From NCBI GenBank assembly GCA_003260075.1, contig QLIY01000006.1, positions 404,629 through 468,628 on the forward strand: a stretch of DNA of 64,000 bases, in the 5' to 3' direction. Shown piece after piece: positions 34,770 to 47,700 of this stretch. Below the pieces are notes generated by a model, which did no database searches, was not told the DNA's origin, and saw only the letters and a list, made by a program, of their open reading frames with translations. The first letter of the stretch is position 1. Every line of letters starts with the position of its first letter. A program made the position numbers and the translations under genes. This stretch comes from Phallusia mammillata (lineage: Eukaryota; Chordata; Ascidiacea; Phlebobranchia; Ascidiidae).

Positions 34770-37700
34770 ATGATGTTTTCTGTTTTGTTACCTCTTTTGC
34801 TGTCTTCATTTGCACAAAACGGTAAAGACCAGTATGTTAATAATTCATCCAAACATCAACTAAAAAAAACGTTTAGAATTCATTTATTAGCACATTCATT
34901 ACGCCCGAAACATATCGTTTTTGTTATGGCGGATGATCTTGGTTATGGGGACGTCGGCTACAAAGCAGTTGGATCAGACTTGGCAGTTAAGACACCTTTT
35001 CTCGACAGTTTGGCAGGTAACAATTTTCGTTCTGTTGGAGTGGTACAACGTCCATGAAATGATAAAGATATGCCGCAGCAAAATGATAAAAGTGCTCTAA
35101 TGGGATGTTATGAGATATAGTTTTTTTCTATTAGTGTCCCTTAATGTTGTCGGGATTTCACATTGCACTCCGGTATTTTTGTGTTTTCTGAAACACAATA
35201 AAAATATATTATCTTTATCAAAGAAACTGACCAGAAGTGAAAAACAATATAAATTGTCTGCAATATAGGATGTACTGCACACAAGTTTTTTTTTTTATTA
35301 TCTTAATAACGTTTTATCTCAAATTTGGTAAACGCGGCGAAATACGGTTAAAATTCGTTGTCAATTTATTCTTACACAAAGAGTATTCTTGTCTAATCTT
35401 TTTGTTTTCAGAGGTTTCGGTGCAAATGAACAACCACTACACCTTGCAAAAATGCACTCCGAGTCGAGCGGCTCTGATGACAGGAAAAGACACGGTAATA
35501 TTTCTATAAAAAAAATGACCAACGCTTAAGCTGTCATAATTTGGCTACCCGTCATAGAACTTGGCTAACCCAAGTTTGACTAATCGATTCTGATTAGTTC
35601 AGGGTGACCCAAAACCATTGCAGGCGGACCGCATGCGTTGAAGCGGTTGCTTTTGCCGGACCTTGAATAACACGCTTAATATGTGTCTATGATGAAGCAG
35701 CAAGGGCTTTTGCACTAGATTTGTTGATTTCTCTTTGTTGCAACTAACAGGGACTTTAAAACTGCTGTAACTGAGCAGCTGTGGTTTGTGGTAGTAATAC
35801 TCGCGTCTCAAAACATGGGGTGTATATTTTCGAATTCCTTATTTTCGAAAAGTGTTACCCAAACCCTAATGCGGCCCTTCATTCTCTTAGTCCCAGACCA
35901 ACCTCAAGTAGTTGATTAAGCTGTTTTGTTTGGATTCGGCACACGTCTAGTCGGATAAAAAATATGTTGTTCACTTTTCGCTTTGCTGAAGAAACGCTCG
36001 TCGTTTTACATTGTATTACAGTTTAAAACGGGGGCTCAGAAATGCATGGGATATATGTACGTGCCTGGACTTCCGCTTCATCATGTTCTGATGCCGGAAT
36101 ACCTCAAACAGTGCGGCTTTGCCACACATATGGTTGGCAAATGGCACCTCTGACATTGTAAATCAGCCTACTTACCCCACCGACGTGGATTTGATTCGTT
36201 TTATGGTACGTAGAATACTGTATTTTTGCGCGACTTCTGGCCAGAAATAATGACATTGGAAAATAACTGCAAAACAAAGCTCACTTGTCTAATTACAGAT
36301 TATGTTTTAGTAGGCTTACACAAATACAACGTAAAAAAATCTCACAAACAAATTGGGCTAACAGTGAGCAAAACAGTTCAATGGTATGATTTGTCAACTT
36401 TACAGGTTAAGTTGCCATCATGAATCAACTTATGCAACCAGTACACATGAAGGGTTGTTGTGCCACTGATCTAATGTACAATGGCGAGCCTGTTACTATC
36501 GAAGGGCCGTCTTACGAGAGCGAATTGGTTGCACGCCAAGTGGATCAGATCGTAAAGAATCACAATCAATCAAACGTATATTATATTTCAGTATTTTCCC
36601 CATTGGGTTTAAGTTGATATTGAAGCTCAAAATTGCACTAAACCTGATTCATCATTATATTTTTTCTAGCCTCTATTTCCATACGTTGCTTTTCAAGCGG
36701 TTCATGTTCCCTGGGTCATGGCTCCTCATGAGTACAGAACACCATACGATTCAGTTAAAGGGTGAGTGAGCTATATGTGCATTGTGATTTCAAACAAGAT
36801 TACTTCAGACCGATTTGCCAGGGTCCAATTTGATTAAGGATTTATTTCAACAATAATGTTAAAGTGTTTAACATTTTTGTAATTTTCTTTGTGAATCGAT
36901 TTTACTTATAACAGTATCTCGAAGCCACTATATACCGTTCTTGTTTTGATCTAAAAAAGCCCATAAATCAGTAACACTTATGTGCGAATTCTGATACTAA
37001 AACAATTTGTTTGAAAGGCAGTGCTGTGGCACACAAGTGTGTTGTGCATGACAACGGTAGAGCCGTATTTTATCTTATTTGTTACTAAAAGCAGTGACCT
37101 CCATCAAGTTGCAAGCGCTCCCACAAAAGTGTTTGGTGATCCCCAGGTTAAGATTTCACATGTGGTGAAAAACTGTCAAAAAAGTAGGAATCATCAAAAG
37201 AGATCGACTGACAGCCGTACCTTAAAGTTTGTTCTTTCAGTAAAGTGAACAGCCATAGATACAAACTCCTCACAATGATAAGCGGACTTGATCGAGCTGT
37301 GGAAAACATTGTAGGTAGTTTAAAGGAAGCTGGAATGTGGAAGGATACCTTGTTTGTGTTCACATCAGGTAAAGCTCTTTAAACCAAATTTTTGACTTTT
37401 CAAAACATACTTTAAAACTGTTGGAGCGGCAAAATGTTCAAATACAATAAATTGTTTATGCGGTGATAGTAAACTGCTTTAGCAGTGTAGACCTGAATTT
37501 AAAAAATACTTATTAACGAAATTGAGTATAGGTATAACGCCTTCAAATCCTCCTGGTGCATTTTGAATTACGTATAAGTATGACGTTATCGCTGGACTGC
37601 ACTAACGCTTCAGGGCTGATCCCAGTTATAGATTTATGTTCATCTTAGCGTAATAAAAAATAAGGGTAATTATTAAGTTAGTATAATTAGCACGTGTGGC

Positions 37701-39082
37701 CGTTTAATTAATTAATAGTTCTATAGTTTGGTGAAACAGACGGTTTTTGACAGATAATGGCGGAGTTGGACAAGTAGCCAGTAACTGGCCTTTGAGAGGA
37801 GTGAAAAAGGGTTTTTACGAAGGGGGAATTAGAGGACCCACGCTGATACATCACTCATCGCTAAACAATTACGTCAGTAATAAAATGATGCACGTCACTG
37901 ATTGGTTACCTACCATTATGAGTGCGGTTCAATGTGACGTACAACTTAATGACATCGACGGCGTTGATCAATGGAATGCAATTAGGTGAAAACTCTACTT
38001 TGTTCGTTTGTTTTATGACTCTGGTTTTTTAAAAACTAATTTGCAGTCACAAGACCACAAAATCTCCCAGAAATATGTTGCTTAGCTTTGTTCCAACCAA
38101 GGGTAAAACACTAGACGCGGACGAACAGGAAACGTATAAGGAAGAGATGGAAATATTTAATATCGGCATGCGCGGGTTCGTGCGCAAAGGCGACTTTAAG
38201 CTTTTGACAAGCGCAATACAGTAGGAACCTTGTTGTATTAGAGATATAGTGCCAACGTGAATAAAAATAGATTTCTACAGTAAAAACAATGTCTGTAGAG
38301 ATTTACAAGAAAATTGTATGATTGCCGGATGGTCTGTGGTCAGATTTCCTATTTGCTTTGAAGTCAAGTAAAAATGGGTAGTGAAGCGAAAGGGCTTCGA
38401 ACCCAGGAGAACGAGTTCTTTTTAACGTATATTTTTCTGTATATATAGACATATAGATCAGGCGTCCGGCTAAGTTTGAAATAAAACGTAATAGTGGGCT
38501 ACAATAGTATAGGGCTTACCTTTACATAGATTGCACTATGTTTTAAAGTGTTAAATAATTGAGATTATGGTTGTAGGCGACTGGACCGTACCACATGAGT
38601 CGTCAAAACTCAGACCCAGACTGAGCAATAATACCAAACGACTGGAGTTGTACAATCTTGCAAACGATCCCTATGAAGAACACGAAGTATCGGAGAAACA
38701 TCCTGAGGTATAAGCTATTTACATCCCTGTTTCCAACTTGGCCCGAAACTTAAATCGAGCCGACTTAACAATCCACAAACCTATTGATTGATATTTCTAT
38801 AGCAGTGCTATGCGTTTTTTTTTTAGCGGACATCGTTTTGTGCTTTAAACATGGTCAAGAGTTTGGTGTGGTGTGTGGAATGTACAATTATAATAAACCG
38901 CTGCATGTTCGGCAAGCAAATACCCTATAATACTTGTAGTCAACCGCTTTGTTTTATAGGTTGTCAAAGAGCTGTTAAAGATTTTAGCAGACCATGAAAA
39001 AGAAGCTGTCACTCTAAATCACAGTTATGACCCAACTGGGTGCCCGGAAAATTGCGGTCCTTTATTGCCTTGGCTGGATTAA
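34770..39082 (+). pseudogene. Arylsulfatase B-like pseudogene, unit A copy
   Basis: Ten exons correspond one to one to the intact copy at 44.75 kb: 34770-35016, 35412-35494, 36022-36205, 36406-36575, 36670-36761, 37241-37368, 37754-37985, 38047-38220, 38577-38707, 38960-39082. The formylglycine motif CTPSR and the ADDLGYGD and TSDNGGVG motifs survive. Three defects are visible. TGA at 36151-36153 replaces Gly after KWHL. TAA at 36408-36410 replaces Tyr at the start of exon 4. Exon 8 is two bases shorter before its donor, shifting the frame. Each defect would remove the C-terminal catalytic part. Assembly or allele-specific error is possible, but three lesions make a pseudogene likely. Confidence 0.85.
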
Positions 39083-39262
39083 TATCTGACAAAGCCAACT
39101 TGCTATGAAAAAGTTTGTTTTATTTTGTATTTGCGTGTACAGGCTTCTCCAAAACATCAGGTAGACTAACTTCTTTGGTCATCTTTTTTCATGTATTTCC
39201 TCCATAGTTTTAAAACTTTTTGTATTTGAAGTGGAAATATATGCGCATCGAAGTTGACATTT

Positions 39263-39268
39263 AATAAA
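39263..39268 (+). promoter_or_regulatory. Polyadenylation signal, unit A sulfatase
   Basis: AATAAA about 180 bases after the stop; the same motif in homologous context lies at 50165-50170. Confidence 0.5.
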
Positions 39269-40016
39269 CATTGGCTCGCAACGTTTTCCTTCTATGTCCT
39301 GACAAAGAGCGTGTTGATTTTTGTGTTTGAAGCAAACAAAGTATCTTGAATTTCTTCATGAAAAACCTGTTTCACGCCGAAGAATACTCACCCAGTTATA
39401 GTATATACCTAAACAACAAAAAAACGGTTCTCTTTTTTAATGAGGTGTTGAGGGAAGTATAGGTTTAATGCCTGTAGAAAAAAGCTATTTTTCCATTGTG
39501 ATGTCGCCTCTTTTCTTTCGTATTGCACAGAATTATGTTGCAAATTTCCTTTGGAATTTTGACTTTGTCACAAATGGATTCGTTTTTCATTTTATCGAAT
39601 TTTCCCATGCGATCTTTGTGTTCACATTTAAGCCACCAGGAGTATCAATACTTATATACTCTGTTTAACTTCCTTGAATTTGAATTAATTACCAAACTTT
39701 GCTTCATTCTCTGATGCGTAAAGTAATAAATTATGCCCAAGAAAACAGTTCAGCCCATTGCATACCGCGAGAAAATATATTGTAAACGGTTTCGATCATT
39801 TTAAAACGCCTTTTGTAAATTGGCGACCTCGCTTGTTATTAGTCATCACAAGCAAAGTTGTTCATGTCAACGACATTTTCACCGACAATGAAGTGAAACA
39901 TACATACGTTCGCGTTTCACACAACTTCAATTTGTTTGCGTTTTAGCTAGAAGTTACTGTACAGTACGTGCATGTAGATGCTTGTCTGAATGGAATAGTT
40001 GTATTGCTAAAGGTTT

Positions 40017-40026
40017 GGGGGGGGGG
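40017..40026. repeat. 10-base G run
   Basis: G run inside a copy of the sulfatase upstream segment. After it, sequence resembling the interval preceding it restarts, so it is another probable contig join. Confidence 0.6.
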
Positions 40027-40146
40027 AAGTACAGGTATGTTGATATTTTTCTGTGTGGAATTTGTTGTGTTGCTAAAAGCATTTCCACTGTTTTTTTTGT
40101 GTTCACATTTAATTAAGCCACCAGAAGTACCAATACTTACATACTC

Positions 40147-40966
40147 TGTAACGTCCCGTGAACGCGCCCCGGTTACAGCGCGGAACGTCACACGAGGGGG
40201 GATTGAAACGCGATTCCTAAAGGTCTCCAACACGCAGTCCACACAGATAGGGTGTTTTGTAGATCTTATATTCAAACACTTTCAATGAAGAATGAAGAGG
40301 ACGGTGGGAGGCGATAGAAACGATCGGAAACGAATAGGAAACGGTTTCTACAAAGACATGGCATTAGCACTGCGCTTTAAATGTAGGAATGTAACTTTAA
40401 GCTCACCAACTGTTATGGGAACCGGAAGACAACAAATAACATGGGCGATCCCAGAAATCACTGTCACACACCTAAATACACAATAAAACATGAGACCACA
40501 ATATGCCATTATGACGTCATACACAATGCTTACCAAGCTATGTAGAGCAACAGTGTAGAAAGTCACGCTTCACGTGAATATCGTACAAGAACGCTGCGTA
40601 AACAAATACAACTTAAATAAACCCAACTACACGTACAGTACGACTATTAAAAAAGGGGAATGACATTTTAGGTCAAGTTCACAGCGGTTAGCAGTCATTA
40701 TGGTAATTCACAATATTGAGTCATTAAACACATATATACAAAGTGACTCACCAATAATCGTCAATAAACAGCTTTTCTACAACAACCGACGCAGCACCGT
40801 GCTCCACGGAAGTCAGCAACGAAAAGAACTAAACCACGTTGCGTTATCACACAAAACTGGCAGTCCATTGTTACGTCACACAACGCAATAGATTACAACA
40901 CAAGTTGTACTGAGGAAATGCGGGAATCAATAGAAATTGGCAATTACTGGCAAATAAGATGTAACA
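40147..40966. mobile_element. Solo LTR of a retrotransposon (820 bp)
   Basis: The segment starts TGTAACGTCCCG and ends GATGTAACA, i.e. TG...CA ends, and is flanked by an exact 5-bp duplication TACTC (40142-40146 and 40967-40971). An AATAAA occurs within it near 40480. Paralogous positions near 39655 and 61675 continue without it, so it is an insertion. No internal retroelement coding region is present, consistent with LTR-LTR recombination. Superfamily is not determined. Confidence 0.75.
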
Positions 40967-41289
40967 TACTCTGTTTGACTTGTTTGAAGCTGAATTAATT
41001 ACCAAACTCTAATAAACTTCTACGAGTCTGAAACTGCAGCTGATTTGCCGTTACTAATTGTTGTGATTCGAGCAAACGACCTAATTTCCCGGCCATGACT
41101 GAAGGTAAATTGTTGGTATAACCTACCAATGAGGTACGCAAAGGCCTTAGCATCTTTATATATATATGTATGTATATATATGGGGCCACGAGTCCTAAGA
41201 GATAACTCAAAGGGGGCACAGTTCCTGAGGTTTACTAAAAAGGGCCACCATCTATTTGGAAAGGTTGGAACCACTCACTTCGATTAACC

Positions 41290-42250
41290 TTTTAATCAGA
41301 TTGTTGATTTTCTGATATAAGAGTTTATCTGTAGTGCCTTCTTTGCGAATTTAAGTTGTTTTTGCGAATAGGTACCAAATTTAGCCAGGACATTTGCTGG
41401 TTTTCGTTTTTACTCATTTGTCTCAAACTTATACCTCAAAATTATAAATTCAATAACTGCAGTGTTTTACCTTTTCGTTTACCTTTACTTTGCACAACGA
41501 AATGTGATTTGGTGATTGTTGTAAGTTTAGTACATTCTGGTCGATTTATGACCTCAAGCAAAACCATGGACGTCCATGCAGTTGCTAGTTTATTAACTTT
41601 AAAAAATTATTTAGTTTATTCATGAAATGTTGAATAATCACGTTCATCCTCATCAAGTGTTTTTATTGTGACCTAAAACACAATACCATTTTGTAACAAA
41701 GCTATATGTTTTAAAACTCAAATCGCGGTTTGGGCTCATGTGCTTTCTGGATCTAGTGATTTGTTTACCTTAATCTAATTCTGACTACCAGTAAAACATA
41801 GTCACCACTCAATGATGAAAAAACAACGGTACTGATTGCAAACGTAACACATCAGGCGTTCTTTCACCATCTGAAAAAAAGTTTTACTGAACATAGTCAA
41901 CCACACATCTTCTTTGTTACTTTTTATGAGAACACTGAACTACTTTTTTGCAAAAAGTTTGACTGTTAAAATTTAAAATTTTCAAAGCTGTTTGTTTGCT
42001 TAACTTTGTCCATGTCAGGATGTAGTGTTCCCCATGGAAGAATAAATATATTGGTGGTATATAATTATTCTCAATTAAATGCAAGATATCGAGATGATAT
42101 TTAAACTCCATCAGACTGTTACAAAATAGCATAAATATAATGTCTGGCATATTCTATAGCGGTAGCAATTAGCGCTATGTAAAGCGTGAAAACAATTTAA
42201 GTATATTTTTCACTTACCACACTAATAGAAGTATCCTCTAATACAGCGTC
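41290..42250. repeat. Dispersed 3'-flank repeat, copy 1
   Basis: The same sequence recurs at about 52010-53310, and in pieces at about 59850-60090 and 61870-62830. Each full copy lies next to a TIL terminal exon or its relic, so the repeat is the downstream flank of the TIL gene carried along by duplication. Confidence 0.8.
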
Positions 42251-42258
42251 CATTTCTT
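42222..42258 (-). pseudogene. Relic of the TIL gene terminal exon
   Basis: The bases match the last 25 or so coding bases, the stop codon and the following splice donor of the intact terminal exon at 53294, encoding CIRGYFY then stop. Similarity ends abruptly near 42256, where kelch 5' sequence begins. It marks the duplication junction and cannot encode a protein. Confidence 0.8.
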
Positions 42259-42559
42259 CCGTTGTGCCAACCACTAAGCGACTTTTGCGTAAGTAAATAA
42301 ACCAATGCCGAACGATTGATTCCATTTAAGCACAAATTACCAAAGTGTTTGACATTACTGCAGACACTTTTATGAACACACGATTCGCGCGTACAACAAA
42401 CCAAAGCCCACAAATTGAGTTCAATCCATCTCTGAACTAGTAGAAGCAACATACTTTTGTGTAAAAACATGGAAAACGTGTGTATAGCCTACCGATGTAA
42501 CCTGCATAATAATAAATATGTCGTGCAAAATACCATCGCAAATGTAGCTGTTAATGGGA

Positions 42560-43500
42560 TTCGGTCTCTGAATCTCAGTGTGGAGTGGAACAGGTAAGTT
42601 TCTTCACTGAGATCCCAGCACGCAACTGACATACACATGCTCGGTGGTAAGCCCGCTAAAAGCCGAATTACAAACACGTATATTGCCCGCCTCGTATGCC
42701 GCACAGAGCCTGTACCGCAACCGAACCAGTAAAAATATAGCCTTCCGTATTTGGGATGATCAAAAATCATGGATTCTGACGTGGGCAGCGTTCTGATCAA
42801 TACGCGAGATAACAGTTGTGAGGCGTGTCAAAAACACGAAATGTACGGTGTCGTGCAGTGCACAGTCAAAACTCTTTTGAAGTTTAATCAAACGGAAGAG
42901 ATCAAAGCGGTTTTAAAAACACAAACCGGTTCATACCGGTTAATTTGCCCGAACTCGAACAAAACTCGAACCTAAAACCATATTACAAGAAGTTTGGCTC
43001 CCTGCCCTAAATCAACATTTCACGACTGAGTTGAGTTTGTATCGCATGATGAAATAGAACGTAACCACAAATTAGATAGATACGCAAAATTTGAAATTGC
43101 CTATTAAATACTGTAGAATTCAAGCAGTGTGCCAATTCTACCTTTCAGTCTCTTGACTGGGGGGGGGGGTGTTTCACATGCACTTTATTGAAACGAAGAG
43201 TGATTTAAAACGATTTTCGTCCACCTAAACCAAATAGAATAAAGAACGTCATAACTACAAAACAGTCAATCTTACTTGCAGCACATAAAAGTATGCACCA
43301 TAACACAACTTAATACAATCACAAGTCACAACTAACTCAGATTCCACTGTAACACTAACTGGACTGTACGTGTAAAAACAAGAAAACTGTTAAAGTGGGA
43401 CACATACAAGGTTAGCAGTTGTGACGTAACAATACATGTATGGTGTAATGGCTGCAACGGCGGGAAAGGTTTTTGTTGTAGTGGAGCGTTACTGTCCGTT
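42560..43500. other. Unit B-specific stretch without a recognised gene
   Basis: Sequence at 42560-43500 has no clear match in unit A. It holds a 68-codon frame at 42769-42975 of no recognisable family and a G run at 43159-43169. Its right edge (GTCCGTTACA near 43504) resembles an LTR end in reverse, but no left end or target duplication can be shown. Confidence 0.4.
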
Positions 43501-44753
43501 ACAAATACCATGACGATTTGTATAAAATTAACTTGCTTAAACATTACCGATTATTCCCCTTTCGTGCATTAATCTTGTATGAGTATATCATTATCATTTA
43601 GTTTCTAAAAGAAAGAACCAAACTGCATCCCGCAATCCGAAAACATTTTCAGCTTAAAGCAACAAAAATCATCCACAAGTGCTCTTTTCAGTTTTACTCT
43701 TTGCTTCATCGGCCCTGGTGCGTAAAGTAATAAATTATGCCCAAGAAAACAGTTCAGCCAACTGCATATCGTAAGAAAATATATTGTAAACGGTTTCGAT
43801 CATTTCAAAACGCCTTTTGTAAATTGGTGACCTCGCTGGTTATTAGTCATCACAAGCAAAGTTGTTCATGTCAACGACATATTCACCGACATTAAAGTGA
43901 AACATACATACTTTTTTGGTGTCGAAAAAAAATAAGGACAGGAAACGTTCGCGTTTCAGGTTTCACACAACTTCGATTTGTTTGCGTTTTGGCTTGTTAG
44001 AAGTTACTGTACAGTACATGGATGTTAATAATTCTCTGTGTGGAATTGTTGTATTGCTAAAGGTACGGCTATTTTATGATACTTGTACGTTTGCTTGTGT
44101 TGCTAAACAATAATGATGTTAATATTTAGACCTGGATGTTTGCGTATGTGAAAATCGAGTGAAACTAAGATTTTACAATTAAACAAAGAGACCTGTGTTA
44201 TTACTATACAAGTAAGTCTAAAGAATCCATGTAATTGTCAAATATGATAGGCTTAAGAGAAATTGGTTATGGCTATTTTTGTTTAAAAAACGTTTTTTAT
44301 CTCATGAAACTTATTTCAATAGAGAGTTGTCTTTGTTTGAACAACATTTCATGCATGTTTTTATACTGTGAAGGTGTAAAAATATAAAATCGACAGTATT
44401 CCGCAAGCTTGAAATGTTGCGGAATCATTGCCATAAGTTTTTATTTTGACAAAGAAGATTTTAAGAAGTTTTGATCAACCTAATTTCTTCGCATAACAAA
44501 TCGCGACAGTTATGAAAAAAGAAAAAATCGTTTGCAACAAAAAATAAAGTTAATAAGCCGATCCGCGAGTGTTGGGTACAAATCTTTGTCAGACACTATT
44601 TAAAATGTTATATGCTAAAGGTCCTTTCATGCATAGCTAGGAGCTGCAAATACATTACAAATGTTTTGAACAACGATTGTTTTATCAAAGGTAAAATCAA
44701 GTTTCAAAACCCCATGAAATACAGGATTAAAGAAGCAACCATCTCCATTGATA

Positions 44754-47700
44754 ATGTTTTCTGTTTTGTTACCTCTTTTGCTTTCTTCATTTGCACAAAA
44801 CGGTAAAGAGCAGTTTGTTAATAATTCACCCAAACATCAACCAAAAAAAACGTTTAAAATTCATTTATTAGCACATTCATTACGCCCGAAACATATCGTT
44901 TTTGTTATGGCGGATGATCTTGGTTATGGGGACGTCGGCTACAAAGCAGTTGGATCAGACTTGGCAGTTAAGACACCTTTTCTCGACAGTTTGGCAGGTA
45001 ACAACTTTTGTTCTGTTGGAGTGTTACAACGTCCATGACTAAATGATGAAGATATGCCGCAGCAAAATGATAAAATTTCTCTGATGGGATGTCATGAGAT
45101 ATGGGATGTCATTTTGTTGTGTGTTTCCCTTAATGTTGTCTGGATTTCACATTGCACTCCGGTATTTTTGTGTTTTCTGAAACACAATAAAAATATATTA
45201 TCTTTATCAAAGAAACTGACCAGAAGTGAAAAACAATATAAATTGTCTGCAATAGGATGTACGCACACAAATTTTGTTTTTTATCTTAAAAAAGTTGAAT
45301 CAAATTTGGTAAACGCGGCGAAATATGTTTAAAATTCGTTGTCAATTTATTCTTACAAAAAGCGTATTCTTGTCTAATCTTTTTGTTTTCAGAGGTTTCG
45401 GTTCAAATGAACAACCACTACACCTTGCAAAAATGCACTCCGAGTCGAGCGGCTTTGATGACAGGAAAAGACACGGTAATGTTTCTACAAAATTGACCAA
45501 CGCTTAAGCTGTCATAATTTGGCTACGCGTCATAGAGCTTGGCTAGCCCACGTTTGACAAATCAAATTTGATAGACTATAGTTCAGGGTGGCCCAAACCA
45601 TGGCGGGCGGACCGCATGAGTCCCGGCGGTAGCTTTTCTATGTCACACGAACACTTTCTGCATAATCTTTGAATCGATTGCAGTGACCTTACACAACACG
45701 CCCAATATGTGTCTATGGTGAGGCAGCAAGGGTGTTTGCAATCGAATCGTTCATCTTTCTTTTTGTTGCAACTAACAGGAGCTGGTAATAATATACTCGG
45801 GTCTCAAAACATGAAGTCGGTTAGAACAATAAATCTGTTTTTTTTAATACAAAAAATTTTTTTTATTACTAAAACCCTAATGCGGCCCTTCATTCTCTTA
45901 GTCCCAGACCAACCTCAAGTAGTTGATTAAGCTGTTTTGTTTGGATTCGGCACGCGTCTATTCTGAGAAAAAGCTGTTGTTCACTTTACGCTTTGCTAAA
46001 GAAGCGCTCGTCGTTTAACATTATATCACAGATCAGAACGGGGGCTGACAAAAGCATGGGATATATGTACGTGCCTGGACTTCCGCTTCATCACGTTCTG
46101 ATGCCGGAATACCTCAAACGGTGCGGCTTTGCCACACATATGGTTGGCAAATGGCACCTCGGACATTGTAAATCAGCCTACTTACCCCACCGACGTGGAT
46201 TTGATTCATTTTACGGTACGTAGAATACTGTATTTTTGCGCCACTTCTGGCCAGAAATAATGACCTTGGAAAATAACTGCAAAACAAAGCTCACTTGTCT
46301 AATTACAGATTATGTTTTAGTAGGCTTACACAAATACCACGTAAAAAATCTCACAAACAAAAACAGTGAACAAAACAGTTCAATGGTATGATTTGTCAAC
46401 TTTGCAGGTTACGTTGCCATCATGAATCAATTTATGCAACCACTAGATATGAAGGGTTGTTGTGCCACCGATCTAATGTACAATGGCGAGCCAGTCACTA
46501 TTGAAGGGCCGTCTTACGAGAGCGAATTCGTTGCACACCAAGTGGATCAGATCGTAAAGAATCACAATCAATCAAACGTAATCAACTCTAACTTTATTAT
46601 ATTTCAGTATTTTCCCCATTGGGTTTAAATTGATATTGAAGCTCAAAATTGCACTAAACCTGATTCAACATTATGGTTTTTCTAGCCTCTATTTGCATAC
46701 GTTGCTTTTCAAGCGGTTCATGTTCCCTGGGTCATGGCTCCTCATGAGTACAGAACACCATACGATTCAGTTAAAGGGTGAGTGAGCTATATGTGCATTG
46801 TGATTTCAAACAAGATTACTTCAGACCGATTTGCCAGGGTCCAATTTGATTAAGGATTTATTTCAACAATAATGTTAAAGTGTTTGACATTTTTGTAATT
46901 TGCTTCATGAATCGATTTTACATATAACAGTATCCCGAAACCACTATATACCGTTCCTGTTTTGATCTAAAAAAGCTCATAAATCAGTAAAACTTGTGTG
47001 CGAATTCTGATACTATACAATTGGTTTGAACGGCAGTGCTGTGGCACACAAGTGTGTTGTGCATGACAACGGTAGAGCCGCATTTTATCTTATTCGTTAC
47101 CAAAAGAGGTGACCTCTATTATGTTTAAGTTGCAAGCATTCCCACAAAAGTGCTGGGTGACCCCAAGGTTAAGATTTCACATGGAGTGAAAAACTGTCAA
47201 AAAAGTAGGAATCATCAAAATAGATCGACTGACAGCCGTACCTTAAATTTTGTTCTTTCAGTAAAGTGAACAGTGATAGATACAAACTCCTCACAATGAT
47301 AAGCGGACTTGATCGAGCTGTGGAAAACATTGTAGGTAGTTTAAAGGAAGCTGGAATGTGGAAGGATACCTTGTTTGTGTTCACATCAGGTACAGCTTTT
47401 TGTGCTTTAAAACAAAATTTTTGACTGTTTAAAACATATTTTAAAACTGTTGGAACGGCAAACTGTTTGAATTTAAAAAAATACTTATTTAAGAAATTGA
47501 GTAAGTGTGACGTGATCGCTGGTCTGCGTTAAGGCTTCAGGGCTGATCCCTGATTTATGTTCATCTTAGCTTAAAGGTAATTATTACAAATTTATGTTCA
47601 TCTTAGCTTAAAGGTAATTATTAGGTTAAACTTTAATTAACACGTATCGCCGTTTGATTAATTAGCAGTTCTAAGGTTTTGGTGAAACCGACGGTTTTTG

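Larger units (their letters stand above)
32560..42258. repeat. Segmental duplication, unit A
   Basis: Homologous to unit B (42259-53300) over most of its length: kelch 5' region (32560-33260 with 42264-42550), sulfatase 5' flank (33690-34700 with 43510-44700), the sulfatase gene, and the 3' flank (41290-42250 with 52010-53310). Unit A begins in kelch exon 1 and ends in the tail of a TIL terminal exon. Local differences are insertions and the C/G-run artefacts. Confidence 0.8.
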
